Source: Betaproteobacteria bacterium UKL13-2
Lineage (GTDB): Bacteria; Pseudomonadota; Gammaproteobacteria; Burkholderiales; Usitatibacteraceae
Direction: 5' to 3'
NCBI GenBank assembly: GCA_001602455.1
Contig: CP012157.1
Coordinates: forward strand, 2,103,733 to 2,167,732
Length of the DNA: 64,000 nt
The notes under the pieces are model-generated. The model did not search any database and had not been told where the DNA came from. It saw only the letters and a program-made list of their open reading frames with translations. This document shows positions 1 to 9,208 of the stretch, piece after piece. Numbering within the stretch: the first letter of the stretch is position 1; each line of letters begins with the position of its first letter. The position numbers and the translations under genes are program-made.

Positions 1-905
1 CGGCTAGCGTAATCCTCGTCAACTAGTTTGTTGAATGGAAAATAACGAGACTTTGCGTCTTCATACCGGAAGCCTGCGTGGAGCGACCACCGGCAGACAA
101 AGTCGCCAACCGGCATTTCCTTGTTCATCAACGCAATTTGCGCTGCGGGAGTAGGCATCTTTGCATGGCTTGCCACGCAAAATCGTGACGAAGTGGTATC
201 AAGACACTTGAAAAATCGATTCGTGAGCAGTTGTGCGTCACGAACTTCGACTGCATACACGAGGCCAGGCGGCAGTTTCGACAAAAATCGGTACAACTGG
301 TTTATAAATGGATCAGGGTTTGCGGTGACTCGTTTACCTTGCGGCGGAAACTGAAACACCAAGGGGCCGACTGTGTTACCAAGTCCGGCGGCGGCCGGCG
401 CGATGAACTCGTCTATTGCATAGTCGGCGTTCAAAAAGTAAGGGCTGTCGGCGAACTCACCCGTCTCACTCCGAATGTAGCTCGATGTCACGGCCATCGG
501 CGCTTTGACAACAAAGCGAAAGCTGTTCGGGACTTGGCTCGCATAGTGTGCAAAGTCGGATTCCGAGATCGGCGCATAAAACGTTCGGTCGATGCTCACT
601 GTTTTCATGAGCGGGTGCGCGGCGTAGGCAGGCAGACCATCACGCGCGAGTTTGGTTTCAGAAAATAGCCCGTTGTAGACCAAGCCTTCCCAGCCTGGAA
701 AAGACCACGAAGATGTGCCAAGGCGAATGGCGGCTGGGAGCTTTTTTGCTGTTTCAATGGCGGCAGTGCTCGGTGGCACCGGTGCCAAGCGCGGGTTTTT
801 TTCAGCCGCGGCAGATCGACGTGACACCCGAGTAGATTCGGATGCCCCAGCGGGAATTGGTTCGCCGAAAAGATCGACGAGCGGGGGATTGATCTGTTGA
901 CTCAA
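1..905 (-). CDS. DUF72 (YecE-like) family protein, 3' end cut by window edge
   Basis: About 301 residues are visible and the C-terminus runs off the left edge. The reading frame contains the features of the DUF72/YecE family: LGTSSWSFPGWEG near the start of the domain, then FYAPISESDF, FRFVVKAP, GPLVFQFPP, YAVEVRD and RYFPFNKL. These proteins form a TIM-barrel-like fold of unproven function. There is no ATG before the domain: the frame is open back to a TAA near 945, and the best start is TTG at 903-905, giving a Pro/Ala-rich N-terminal tail of about 65 residues before the domain. The start is therefore uncertain, while the family call is firm. It is transcribed divergently from the amidohydrolase at 1066. 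Confidence 0.82.
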   Translation of the reverse strand, partial: MSQQINPPLVDLFGEPIPAGASESTRVSRRSAAAEKNPRLAPVPPSTAAIETAKKLPAAIRLGTSSWSFPGWEGLVYNGLFSETKLARDGLPAYAAHPLMKTVSIDRTFYAPISESDFAHYASQVPNSFRFVVKAPMAVTSSYIRSETGEFADSPYFLNADYAIDEFIAPAAAGLGNTVGPLVFQFPPQGKRVTANPDPFINQLYRFLSKLPPGLVYAVEVRDAQLLTNRFFKCLDTTSSRFCVASHAKMPTPAAQIALMNKEMPVGDFVCRWSLHAGFRYEDAKSRYFPFNKLVDEDYAS

Positions 906-1065
906 GAATGTCTGACGTGCTTCGTGACGGCTAAATGACGCAGTTTACGAGGGATTTGCGCCGCATAATCGCAAGCGCGATTCATCGGCTAGGATATGAG
1001 CCTCTTGTGCCATCGTTTTGGGCGAATGATCGTGTAGTGTCGAGATAGATTACGGAGAGATCAAG

Positions 1066-2841
1066 ATGTGCCACCATCATATTTTCGCGTTTAGTCGCCG
1101 CGCTTTTTGCGTTGCGAGCGCTGCGCTCGTCCTGAACATATCGAGCGTCTCGGCGCAACCAAGATTAGCAAACGAGATCAGCGGTGGAGGCGACCTTGTA
1201 ATCATCGGAAAAGTTGCCACAATGAATGCGACTCGGGATGTCCTATCTCCGGGCGCGATTTGGATTCGTCAGGGCAAAATCATCGCCGTGGCGAAGGGTA
1301 TGGCGGATTTGGCGCTTGCCGCGAAGCAGTCGACCATCGGTACCAGTGAAGGAGATGCTGCTGATTTGTTGAGATCGGCAAAGGTTCTTCGGCTTGAGGG
1401 CGTCATCTATCCGGGGATGATCGACCTGCATAACCACCCTGAATATGCGATCTATCCGCTGCTACCGATTAAGCGAAAATACAAAGATCGTTATGAGTGG
1501 CGGTTCTACGATGAGGCCTATGCGCGTCGCATCACAAACCTGAACACGTTGCTCACTTCGCCCCAGTATTTCAATCTTGGCACCGAAGTGGGTAAGTATG
1601 GTGAGATTAAGGCGTTGATTGGCGGAACCACATCAATACAGGGTGCCCGAGTGACACTTCCGACGGCAAAAGAAGAATGTCTCTTGCGGAATATTGAAAC
1701 TGCCGGCGTTAGCAATCATCCGACGTTTTCGAGAGTTGATATTGGTAGGGATGCTCGCGAGTGGCAGCGCATGAGTGAGGAGCGTAGCAAAGGAGGAGCC
1801 TTGGTCTTGCATCTTGCAGAAGGCGTTGGGCCACGCATGGCAGCCGAATTTGAGGCGGTGAAGCGCAGTGGCCTACTCGGGCCCGAATTGGTCGCCATAC
1901 ACGGCGTAGGACTGACCCGCACCCAGATCGATGAAATGGGTGCTGCCGCCGCCAAGCTCGTTTGGTCGCCCCTCTCAAACTTTATCCTCTACGGTCAAAC
2001 TGTCGACGTCGCCGCGGCGAAAAGGGCAGGCGTGCTGATTTCGCTCGCACCGGATTGGACGCCGTCTGGTTCAAAATCAATTCTGGGCGAATTAAAGGTC
2101 GCTGATTTAGTGAACCAACATCAGCTCAACGCGCTATTTTCCGATGACGAACTCGTTGAAATGGTCACGGTCAATCCGGCAACAGCGATCGGATGGGGAC
2201 GCCAGCTCGGCCAGATTGCGGCGGGTTATTTGGCGGATTTGGTGGTGGTTGATGATCGAGAGCCAGGGGTCTACCGAAACTTGATTGGCGCCGTAGAAGC
2301 AAGCATTCAGTTGGTTGTTGTCCGTGGCGAAGCGCTCTATGGTGACGCCGCGATCATGGAAGCGCTCAGGCCGGGCAAAGACCTCGAGCCGATGCCTGTT
2401 GGCGCAGGCAAGCGGGTGTTCCGCGCCAAGCAAATCGCGCCCAACTGCGCGGGAACAACCGTTCCACCAATGGCGGTCTCGGAGATTTCGGCAAAGATAC
2501 AGCGCGCACTGCAACTGAAATTCACCGATGTTGCAGGATGGGTATCGGCCGAGCAGATGGAGCGGGATATGAAGGATATCGCGCTTTGCAAAACGACCGG
2601 GCAGGCATCGCCCGTGCAAAATCCGCCGACAGTGCAGGACGCGAAGCGATTCTTGGCATGTCGTTTCCAGTTGCCATTTGAACGCACGCTGTTGAGTCCA
2701 TTGACGACAGCCGAGGATGGCCAGTTTTTCAGTCGCCTGCGCGCGAACTCAAATCTGCCGCGATATTTGGGGCGACTATCGAATTACTACCAACCGACTC
2801 AAGGTGCCAGCCGTTCAATCGTCCAAGCACCAGCACCCTGA
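1066..2841 (+). CDS. Secreted amidohydrolase-family protein
   Basis: 591 residues. An N-terminal signal peptide (hydrophobic stretch ending SSVSAQ) predicts export to the periplasm. The body is an amidohydrolase of the imidazolonepropionase/dihydroorotase superfamily. It has the first metal motif in the form DLHNHPEY (~residue 124), further His positions in LVLHLAEG and VAIHGVG, and the active-site Asp segment [10 protein letters not shown]. The C-terminal return of the small beta domain is seen in [13 protein letters not shown] followed by [10 protein letters not shown]. The first motif is HNH rather than the usual HxH followed by a small residue, which is common among exported members. Substrate cannot be told. 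Its 3' end overlaps the convergent pdxH by 43 bp. Confidence 0.85.
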   Translation: MCHHHIFAFSRRAFCVASAALVLNISSVSAQPRLANEISGGGDLVIIGKVATMNATRDVLSPGAIWIRQGKIIAVAKGMADLALAAKQSTIGTSEGDAADLLRSAKVLRLEGVIYPGMIDLHNHPEYAIYPLLPIKRKYKDRYEWRFYDEAYARRITNLNTLLTSPQYFNLGTEVGKYGEIKALIGGTTSIQGARVTLPTAKEECLLRNIETAGVSNHPTFSRVDIGRDAREWQRMSEERSKGGALVLHLAEGVGPRMAAEFEAVKRSGLLGPELVAIHGVGLTRTQIDEMGAAAAKLVWSPLSNFILYGQTVDVAAAKRAGVLISLAPDWTPSGSKSILGELKVADLVNQHQLNALFSDDELVEMVTVNPATAIGWGRQLGQIAAGYLADLVVVDDREPGVYRNLIGAVEASIQLVVVRGEALYGDAAIMEALRPGKDLEPMPVGAGKRVFRAKQIAPNCAGTTVPPMAVSEISAKIQRALQLKFTDVAGWVSAEQMERDMKDIALCKTTGQASPVQNPPTVQDAKRFLACRFQLPFERTLLSPLTTAEDGQFFSRLRANSNLPRYLGRLSNYYQPTQGASRSIVQAPAP

Positions 2842-3449
2842 ATTGCCGTCGCTGAGCGGCGATATTGAATGCGATCATGCAATCGGCTTGCCCGACCCTG
2901 CCAGAATTCCATGACAATGGGCACGAGGCGGTAGCCGCCCCAGAACGGTGGACGAACCGGCGCATCGCCATATTGCTCGGTAAACATTCTCACGCGCGCA
3001 TCGAGTGTTTCACGGGAGTCGATCACCTTACTTTGGGGGGAAGCCCAAGCGCCGATGCGACTCCCCACTGGGCGGACGCGGTAATAGGCGTCTGATTCGG
3101 CGGCGCTGACACGCTCGACGGCACCTTCCATTCTCACTTGTCGCTCGAGCTCTGGCCAGAAGAAAACCAATGCCGCATTTGGATTCGCCGCGAGATGATC
3201 CCCCTTGCGACTGGTGTAATTGGTAAAAAATGAGGCACCTCGCTCGTCAAAATCTTTGATGAGTACGATTCGAGCCGCGGGCCTTCCTTCGGCGTCGACA
3301 GTCGCTAGTGTCATTGCATTTGGTTCGGTTACCTGCGCCGCGACTGCATCCGAAAACCACTTCTCGAATTGTTTGAATGGAGAAGGGTACACATCTTGCT
3401 CACCCATTGAGGCAAGCTTGTAGTCTTTGCGAATATCTGCGAGTTCCAT
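2799..3449 (-). CDS. pdxH: Pyridoxamine 5'-phosphate oxidase
   Basis: 216 residues, the usual length for PdxH. It oxidises pyridoxine or pyridoxamine 5'-phosphate to pyridoxal 5'-phosphate with FMN in the cytoplasm. The sequence shows the FMN-binding split-barrel features [23 protein letters not shown] and ALVFFWPEL, then [14 protein letters not shown] and the family-typical C-terminus ending in ERLAP. The start ATG at 3449 fits the family ([10 protein letters not shown]). Six bases separate it from the Nudix gene upstream, so the two are probably co-transcribed. It converges on the amidohydrolase and overlaps its end. Confidence 0.95.
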   Translation of the reverse strand: MELADIRKDYKLASMGEQDVYPSPFKQFEKWFSDAVAAQVTEPNAMTLATVDAEGRPAARIVLIKDFDERGASFFTNYTSRKGDHLAANPNAALVFFWPELERQVRMEGAVERVSAAESDAYYRVRPVGSRIGAWASPQSKVIDSRETLDARVRMFTEQYGDAPVRPPFWGGYRLVPIVMEFWQGRASRLHDRIQYRRSATAIQGAGAWTIERLAP

Positions 3450-3455
3450 GTTGGG

Positions 3456-4025
3456 TTATGCCTTTGCAAGTTTTCTCGCCATGCGGGTGATGCCAGACTC
3501 CATCCGACCGTCGGCGAGTTGTGCAATTGGCAGCCAGCGAAAGTCGTGTGATTCGTCCGAGAGCCTCACCTGCTGCTGACGGGCGATAAGTAAGTAGCGA
3601 AGATCATAGTGCAGGTGTGCGGGCTCACGTTGGCCGTTTTTGTCGCGCGCCGGAATCGGGTGTACATCAACGTCGTACAGTGTTTCAACCGAGCCGTCTG
3701 TCATTGAGGTTGGTTCAATGTCGGCACTGGTCTCTTCGATCGCTTCGCGCATGGCGGCTCGTCGCGGCGTTTTATCGGCATCATCGACATGCCCACCCGG
3801 TTGCAGCCACTTACCGAGTGCGGCGTGATGCAGCAACAGCGCATGAGAGTGTTCCTTATTCACCACAAAAGCGGAGGCGGTGATGTGTCCTGTCAGCAGG
3901 CTACGCCGCCAAAATTTGTCTGGGTGCGTACTGACAAAGGCCAGCGTCTGTGTCAAATGCGCGGCCTCAATCTCGTCGAACGGACAATGCGCAGTGAGTT
4001 GCATCAGTAGAGTCGAAAGTTGCAT
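3456..4025 (-). CDS. Nudix hydrolase
   Basis: 189 residues from the ATG at 4023-4025; the frame stays open to an ATG at 4106, which would add 27 residues. I prefer the inner start because the text MQLSTLLMQL begins the region that looks conserved. The Nudix box is seen as GGHVDD followed by TPRRAAMREAIEET: the REAxEE core is present, with one extra residue between the Gly and the first acidic position compared with the consensus. Such enzymes cleave nucleoside diphosphates linked to another moiety; the substrate is unknown. The segment GHITASAFVV before the box is typical of one bacterial subgroup. It lies immediately upstream of pdxH and is divergent from the SWIB gene. Confidence 0.85.
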   Translation of the reverse strand: MQLSTLLMQLTAHCPFDEIEAAHLTQTLAFVSTHPDKFWRRSLLTGHITASAFVVNKEHSHALLLHHAALGKWLQPGGHVDDADKTPRRAAMREAIEETSADIEPTSMTDGSVETLYDVDVHPIPARDKNGQREPAHLHYDLRYLLIARQQQVRLSDESHDFRWLPIAQLADGRMESGITRMARKLAKA

Positions 4026-4063
4026 GTTGGTGTCATTTTTAACTGAGAAAAAATCATGTTTTT

Positions 4064-4221
4064 CATAGGGAAAAACGTTTTCCTTCATTTCATTTCTCAA
4101 GCCCAAATTACATCACGAAAACTTCCCTTCACTATGAAAAATGACGATTTTTGACAGATGCCAAAAGTGATTCGGCGTGTTGGATGTTGCAAGCGGTTGG
4201 GAAAAATCTGTTTTCCCCTAT
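4064..4221. promoter_or_regulatory. Two inverted copies of a GGGAAAA...TTTTCCC palindrome between divergent genes
   Basis: At 4064-4083 the sequence is catagggaaaaacgttttcc; at 4199-4221 the opposite strand reads nearly the same word (catagggg, aaaaca, then ttttccc). Each copy is itself an imperfect dyad. The two copies sit in the ~385 bp between the Nudix start and the SWIB start. The first copy lies between the two candidate Nudix starts, which favours the inner start. A regulatory role is inferred from position and symmetry only. Confidence 0.35.
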
Positions 4222-4410
4222 GAAAGTCGCGCGATCAACGCAAACAAAATTCTCTATCAGCACTTGCACACAGCACAAAAGAATGCGTTATATTTGCGCC
4301 GTGGTACGTATTTGCACTATGGAAACGTCAAATTCGTTTTGACAGACATCTTGCAACATCCGACCGCTGCATTTTCAGGGATGCCCTTGACAACACACTG
4401 GAGGAAGTAC

Positions 4411-4839
4411 ATGGCCGCAAAAAAACCCGCAGCAAAAAAACCCGCCGCAAAGAAACCAGCAGCAAAGAAACCCGTCGCAAAGAAACCAGCAGCTAAGAAA
4501 CCAGCAGCAAAAAAACCCGCCGCAAAAAAACCAGCAGCAAAGAAACCCGCCGCAAAAAAACCCGCCGCGAAGAAGCCAGCCGCAAAGCGTAAGCCAAATG
4601 CAGCCTTCATGAAGCCAATGACACCTTCTAGCGTGCTGGCAGCCGTCGTTGGCGCAACAGCGATCCCACGCACTGAAGTCACCAAAAAGCTTTGGGATTA
4701 CATCAAGAAGAACAAGCTCCAGGACGCCGTCAATCGCCGCATGATCAATGCTGACGAAAAACTGAAGGCCGTGTTCGGGGGCAAGAAAGTTGTTTCAATG
4801 TTCGAAATGACCAAGCTTGTTGCCGCACACCTGAGTTAA
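4411..4839 (+). CDS. SWIB/MDM2-domain protein with histone H1-like AAKKP tail
   Basis: 142 residues from the ATG at 4411, preceded by the strong Shine-Dalgarno sequence GAGGAAG at 4401-4407; an open frame further upstream to 4177 is not needed. The N-terminal ~60 residues are eleven tandem AAKKP-type pentapeptides (one begins with V), a highly basic tail like that of histone H1 or AlgP-type proteins, expected to bind DNA. The C-terminal ~75 residues form a SWIB domain (MTPSSVLAAVVG, LWDYIKKNKLQD, LKAVFGGKKVVSMFEMTKLV). Such fusions are typical of betaproteobacteria and are thought to be nucleoid-associated. A clear terminator follows. The repeat tract is prone to length change. Confidence 0.93.
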   Translation: MAAKKPAAKKPAAKKPAAKKPVAKKPAAKKPAAKKPAAKKPAAKKPAAKKPAAKKPAAKRKPNAAFMKPMTPSSVLAAVVGATAIPRTEVTKKLWDYIKKNKLQDAVNRRMINADEKLKAVFGGKKVVSMFEMTKLVAAHLS

Positions 4840-4857
4840 GCGACTTGCTGCACCCAG

Positions 4858-4902
4858 AGCCGGTTGTGCGTTTGTGCGCACACCGGCTTTTTTATTTTTT
4901 TT
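4858..4902 (+). terminator. Rho-independent terminator after the SWIB gene
   Basis: The stem agccggt pairs with accggct, extended by gtgcg/cgcac around a short loop, and is followed by tttttt-a-tttttttt. It begins 19 bp after the stop codon. Confidence 0.85.
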
Positions 4903-4957
4903 GCGTCGCATATAAAAACGACTGTTAAGCGGTTTGAATCGACCTCGGAGAAACGAC

Positions 4958-5959
4958 ATGACCTTGAACCATACCGTACGACTGATGGTGCGCCCCATTG
5001 GTGAACCAACGCTGGCTGACTTCAAGTTCGCCGATGAGCCGCTACCTGCAATCACAGACGGTCAGATGTTGGTCAAAAACCTCTACTTGTCGTTGGACCC
5101 GGCGATGCGTGGCTGGATGAACGAAGGCAAATCCTATATCGAGCCAGTTGGCCTGGGTGATGTGATGCGGGCGGGTGGCATCGGTCAAGTGCTCGAATCG
5201 AAGAACGCAAAGTTTGTCCCCGGCGACTACGTCTCAGGAATGGCAAACGTCCAGACTTACTGCGTCACCGATGGCAAGGGCTGGGTAAAGGTTGACCCGA
5301 ATCTTGCGCCACTGACAACCTACCTGAACGTACTGGGTATGCCGGGCATGACCGCCTACTTCGGGTTGCTCGAATCGGGGCAGCCGAAGGCCGGTGAGAC
5401 GGTGGTGGTATCCGGCGCTGCCGGTGCTGTCGGTGCGACGGTGGGACAGGTGGCGAAGATCAAAGGCTGCCGGGTAGTTGGCATTGCCGGCGGCGCGGAG
5501 AAATGCCGCATCGCGGTCGAGGAGCTCGGTTTTGATGCCTGCATCGACTACAAGAACGAAGATGTTCGCGTTGGACTAAAGCGCGAGTGCCCGAACGGCA
5601 TTGACGTCTACTTCGATAACGTCGGCGGCGAAATTCTAGATACTGTGTTGACCCGAATCAATCTGCGCGCGCGTATCGTCATTTGCGGTGCCATTTCGCA
5701 GTACAACAACACCACGCCAGTCAAAGGCCCGTCTAACTACCTCTCGTTGTTGGTGAATCGGGCGCGCATGGAGGGCATCGTTGTGTTCGACTACGCGCCG
5801 CGTTACAAGGAGGCTGCCCTTGCGATGGGTGCTTGGCTCAAGGAAGGAAAGATGAAGTCCAAAGAGCACATTGAGGAGGGTATCGACCGTTTCCCCGAGG
5901 TGCTTATGAAGCTTTTCAAAGGCGAAAACTTTGGGAAGTTGGTGCTCAAGGTCGGGTGA
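4958..5959 (+). CDS. NADP-dependent MDR-family oxidoreductase (YncB/PTGR-like)
   Basis: 333 residues from the ATG at 4958, preceded by ggagaaacgac. A TTG eight codons upstream is in frame but is not preceded by a better ribosome site. It is a medium-chain dehydrogenase/reductase of the leukotriene B4 dehydrogenase / curcumin reductase group: LSLDPAMRGWM near residue 50, GMPGMTAYFGLLE, then the Rossmann motif VVSGAAGAVGATVGQ and FDNVGGEILD. There are no zinc-ligand cysteines of the alcohol dehydrogenase type. These enzymes reduce the double bond of alpha,beta-unsaturated ketones with NADPH; the natural substrate is unknown. It is convergent with rhlE. Confidence 0.9.
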   Translation: MTLNHTVRLMVRPIGEPTLADFKFADEPLPAITDGQMLVKNLYLSLDPAMRGWMNEGKSYIEPVGLGDVMRAGGIGQVLESKNAKFVPGDYVSGMANVQTYCVTDGKGWVKVDPNLAPLTTYLNVLGMPGMTAYFGLLESGQPKAGETVVVSGAAGAVGATVGQVAKIKGCRVVGIAGGAEKCRIAVEELGFDACIDYKNEDVRVGLKRECPNGIDVYFDNVGGEILDTVLTRINLRARIVICGAISQYNNTTPVKGPSNYLSLLVNRARMEGIVVFDYAPRYKEAALAMGAWLKEGKMKSKEHIEEGIDRFPEVLMKLFKGENFGKLVLKVG

Positions 5960-6045
5960 GCAACAGCCGACACGGTGAACATCGCAAAAGCAGCGCATGA
6001 AATGTTCAGGTTAGTTTTTGCGCCCGATTTCACCCGCGGAGCGCA

Positions 6046-7527
6046 TCAGACCTTGCCGGTTTTCTTTCGTCCCAGCAACGCGCCCACGGGGCGAGGTATG
6101 TTCTTGCCGGGGTGCGCTGGCTTGACTGCGACTGTGTCAACGATTGGCTCACTCTTACTAGGCTCGTAAGGCTTGCTGAAATCAAAGTGTGGGTAACTTG
6201 GCAGGGTCACGCTCGGTGTGCGCTCGATTGGCTGGAAGGGTGCACGCCGCGTCCGACCGGAATCCTTGGCTTCGCGTAAACGGCGTTGTTCGCTGCGTTC
6301 TCGTCGTTCCTCTTCGGACAACGCCGAGGCGGTGCTGCGGGGCTGGAAACCACTCTCACGTTCGCGTGGAGGCCGCGTTTCGCGATCACCGCCGAGTAGT
6401 GGCAACGGCAGCCGCGTAATTTCTCGCTTGAGTAGTTTTTCGATACTGTGGAGGTAGTCCATTTCTTCTGGACTGACCAACGATATTGCTTCACCTGGCG
6501 AGCCTGCGCGTCCGGTGCGCCCGATGCGGTGCACATAGTCTTCGGGCGTATTCGGGATTTCGTAGTTGATGACAAACGGCAATTGGTCAATATCGATGCC
6601 GCGTGCGGCAACATCGGTGGCGACCAGCAACTTCACTTTGCCGGTCTTGAATTCATCTAACGCCAGGCTGCGCTCGGACTGGCTGCGATCGCCGTGGATC
6701 GCCGTTGCCGACAACCCGTCCCGCACCAATTGGCGCGCGAGTTTATCTGCGTCGCGTTTCATTCGGCAGAAAATCAACACCTGCTGCATGTCGCGTGATT
6801 TGACCAAGTGTGCGAGGAGGGCATGCTTCTTCAGGGCCGGGACCTCATAAACTTGATGCGTCACGAGTTCTGCCGGCGCGTTACGACGGGCGACCTCGAT
6901 CATGGTCGGGTTGCGCATAAAGCCGTTGGCCAGCTTCTTGATGTCTTCGGAGAATGTTGCTGAAAACAGGAGGTTCTGACGCATCGGCGGGAGTGCCGCG
7001 AGAATACGTGTGATGGCCGGCATGAAGCCCATGTCGAGCATACGGTCGGCTTCGTCAAGCACCAGCATTTGCACTTGCGAAAGATTGATGCTCTTTTGTT
7101 CGAGGTGGTCAAGCAGGCGTCCGGGCGTCGCGACGACGATCTCCACGCCGCCTTGCATCGATTTAATCTGTGGCTTGATATCCACGCCGCCATAGAGCAG
7201 CGCGGTGCGCAGCGGAAGGTACTTGCCATAGGTGCGAACCGACTCTTCAACTTGTGCGGCGAGCTCACGCGTGGGGGTCAACACCAGCGCTCTGACGGGA
7301 TGTTTGGCGGGAGACGTACTGCTGCTGGCAAATGGAACGAGCAGTTGCAACAGCGGTAGCGTAAATCCCGCTGTTTTACCGGTACCGGTTTGTGCACAGC
7401 CCATGATGTCGAGCCGATTCAACACGGCAGGAATGGCTTGCGCCTGAATCGGGGTGGGCTCGGTATAGCCCTGTTCGTGTACGGCGCGAAGGATTTCTGG
7501 TGCGAGATTCAGTGAAGCAAAGGACAT
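6046..7527 (-). CDS. rhlE: DEAD-box ATP-dependent RNA helicase RhlE-like
   Basis: 493 residues. All DEAD-box motifs are readable: a Q motif in TEPTPIQAQAIP, motif I AQTGTGKT, Ia PTRELA, motif II DEAD (VLDEADRMLDMGF), motif III SAT (LFSATF), motif V ATDVAARGID and motif VI HRIGRTGR. A charged Arg/Glu-rich C-terminal extension of ~120 residues follows, as in RhlE/RhlE2-type proteins, which remodel RNA in ribosome assembly and degradosome work. The start MSFASLNL is characteristic of RhlE. The gene stands alone, convergent with the MDR gene and preceded by a repeat-rich gap. Confidence 0.93.
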   Translation of the reverse strand: MSFASLNLAPEILRAVHEQGYTEPTPIQAQAIPAVLNRLDIMGCAQTGTGKTAGFTLPLLQLLVPFASSSTSPAKHPVRALVLTPTRELAAQVEESVRTYGKYLPLRTALLYGGVDIKPQIKSMQGGVEIVVATPGRLLDHLEQKSINLSQVQMLVLDEADRMLDMGFMPAITRILAALPPMRQNLLFSATFSEDIKKLANGFMRNPTMIEVARRNAPAELVTHQVYEVPALKKHALLAHLVKSRDMQQVLIFCRMKRDADKLARQLVRDGLSATAIHGDRSQSERSLALDEFKTGKVKLLVATDVAARGIDIDQLPFVINYEIPNTPEDYVHRIGRTGRAGSPGEAISLVSPEEMDYLHSIEKLLKREITRLPLPLLGGDRETRPPRERESGFQPRSTASALSEEERRERSEQRRLREAKDSGRTRRAPFQPIERTPSVTLPSYPHFDFSKPYEPSKSEPIVDTVAVKPAHPGKNIPRPVGALLGRKKTGKV

Positions 7528-7642
7528 CTAGTAGCCTAAAGCAAAGGTGAACATACAAAATCGTTGAACGGGGCGCAATCGGGTTGCCAGTCCGAATTTG
7601 GCCGGAAGAGTCGTTATTTTACTCTGCTGACCCGAACAAGCC

Positions 7643-7739
7643 GAACTTCTAAATCCGATGCGTCGTGTAAGCCAACGCGGACCTTTCTGAGACGGGAACT
7701 GATCAACATCGCCCGCGCAGTCGGTAATTAGAAGTTCCC
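7643..7739. repeat. Dispersed intergenic repeat family I, copy 1 (diverged)
   Basis: It begins gaacttctaa and ends ttagaagttc, so the ends are inverted repeats. The inner right part gcccgcgcagtcggtaatta matches copy 2 (gcccgcgcagtaggttttta). The middle differs from the other copies. Confidence 0.55.
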
Positions 7740-7751
7740 GTTAGCAAAACT

Positions 7752-7803
7752 CCAATAAAGACGGGCATCTTCAGGCATTATTGCTCCGAGATTCCCGTCA
7801 ATA
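7752..7803. repeat. Dispersed palindromic repeat family II, copy 1
   Basis: The word ccaataaagacgggcatctt is followed by caggca, a short loop and attcccgtcaata. It shares its left arm with copies at 13372, 51067 (inverted) and 58940. The arms pair as gacggg/cccgtc. It lies between two family I copies. Confidence 0.6.
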
Positions 7804-7823
7804 GGGGACTTTTCAATCTGGGT

Positions 7824-7943
7824 CGACTTCTAAAAACCGTCACGAGCGGGTGAAGTTGGCAGTGAGGAGCGGACACGTACCCAGTGTACGGCGAGCACCG
7901 GAACTGACAGAGTCGCCCGCGCAGTAGGTTTTTAGAAGTTCCC
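7824..7943. repeat. Dispersed intergenic repeat family I, copy 2
   Basis: It begins acttctaaaaaccgtc and ends taggtttttagaagttccc, so the termini are inverted repeats. Internally it shares cgagcgggtgaagtt, acacgtacccagtgtac and gcgagcacc with the inverted copy at 50924-51054. No open frame is supported in the 7528-7952 gap, which these repeats fill. Confidence 0.65.
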
Positions 7944-7952
7944 ATCTGCGAA

Positions 7953-8696
7953 CTAGCCTTTTGTAGTTGCTTCCACCGCTAACTCGCTGGACCGTGTTTG
8001 CATTCGATGCAGCATGCCGAGTACCAACAGATCGAGCGCACAATAAAACGCGCCTGCTGAAAACGGCGGGTTGGCGGCCGACAGGTTCACCCATGGTGCG
8101 GTCGATGCCCAAACCCAATTTCCCATGGCTGTCCCGTACAGCTCCATGATGAGCGCCAACACAAACATGGTTGCGTACAACGGGCGGGCAAGGCCAAACC
8201 ATAGACACACGGCATACAAACCAAATAGCGCCACGCCGTAGCGGTCGGTGTCGGTCACGCCAACGTAGATCGCCCATAGCAGTGCCGCAGCCGTGACGAT
8301 AGTGACCAGCGCACTACTCGAACGCACAAACCGGCGGGCGACCAGGATCCCCAGTGTCATCAGCAACGCATGGCCGGGAGGCACGAACAACGGCACGTTA
8401 TGAAACTGGTAGTCGTACACTCCCCAGACCAGCGACAAAAATACTTCGCCTGCCGCTGACAATACCGTCGCAAGCACCAATACCTGCCGTTCGAGCCGCC
8501 GACCCAGCCAGTAACACCACGCCAGCACACCGAGCGCCCAGGCGGTGGCGAGGTGTTGGCCAGTCCAACCCAGTCGGGCATCCAGCCATAGTCCCACACT
8601 GATCAAAACAACGATATGAAACGCCATCCAGCCCCGTGTATGGCCGGGCAGGTGGGACCAGAGCGCGGTCAGGGTAGGTGGCTGCATCGCCGTCAA
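7953..8696 (-). CDS. Integral membrane protein of unknown function
   Basis: 247 residues with about seven hydrophobic segments and short loops, so an inner-membrane protein. I do not recognise the family. Distinctive text is EVFLSLVWGVYDYQF in the middle and GNWVWASTAPWVNL before the last helix, a pattern with several conserved-looking aromatic and Asp/Asn residues facing a loop. The start overlaps the stop of the YkgJ-like gene upstream by four bases (ATGA at 8693-8696), so it is translated as the last gene of a three-gene unit with 8693-9208 and 9205-11262. Confidence 0.75.
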   Translation of the reverse strand: MTAMQPPTLTALWSHLPGHTRGWMAFHIVVLISVGLWLDARLGWTGQHLATAWALGVLAWCYWLGRRLERQVLVLATVLSAAGEVFLSLVWGVYDYQFHNVPLFVPPGHALLMTLGILVARRFVRSSSALVTIVTAAALLWAIYVGVTDTDRYGVALFGLYAVCLWFGLARPLYATMFVLALIMELYGTAMGNWVWASTAPWVNLSAANPPFSAGAFYCALDLLVLGMLHRMQTRSSELAVEATTKG

Positions 8697-9208
8697 CCGA
8701 GTCTCCGATCGCGCACCAGTTCGACCATTTCTTGCTGGAAGGTCGGTGGTCCGAATCCCAATACACGTTGTTCACCGGTGAAATGGCCGTTGCGGTCAAC
8801 TTCCTGCTCGGTATAAATCAACGGGCGAAATTGTTCTTTGGAATATTGCTGCAGCCACTTCAACGCTTTGTGCGGCACCATCGGTCCGACCGGCAACGCC
8901 AAATCCACGGGGAAGGTGCGCCAGGTGGTCCACGCAGGCAACACGATCACTTTGGCTTCGTTGGGTTTCATCCACGCCGGCAAATGACTGGCCTCGCGTA
9001 CCCAACCACAACTGAAATTCACACACGGATCGAGCGGACGTTCAGCGTAAATTTTGCAACCCCCGCCGCCGTGTTTTGTCGGCGGGCCAGCCGAGTGTGG
9101 ACACGGTTTGCCCGGCAATACCGGTTGGTCGAAGACATTGATGCGCACCCAACCGTCGCAGCGGGCGGTGCACGGCTGGCAGCTTCTTGTTGACGTCTCA
9201 AAATTCAT
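8693..9208 (-). CDS. YkgJ-type cysteine-cluster protein
   Basis: 171 residues. The N-terminal half holds seven cysteines in the spacing of the YkgJ (zinc- or iron-chelating) family: C10, C13, C17, C36, C51, C62 and C67, with CTARCDGWVR, GKPCPH, GGGCKIY, RPLDPC and FSCGW. The C-terminal half is unrelated to any domain I recognise. No signal peptide is visible, so it is probably cytoplasmic. It overlaps both neighbours by four bases, which points to tight translational coupling with the spermidine-synthase-like protein and the membrane protein. Confidence 0.8.
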   Translation of the reverse strand: MNFETSTRSCQPCTARCDGWVRINVFDQPVLPGKPCPHSAGPPTKHGGGGCKIYAERPLDPCVNFSCGWVREASHLPAWMKPNEAKVIVLPAWTTWRTFPVDLALPVGPMVPHKALKWLQQYSKEQFRPLIYTEQEVDRNGHFTGEQRVLGFGPPTFQQEMVELVRDRRLG

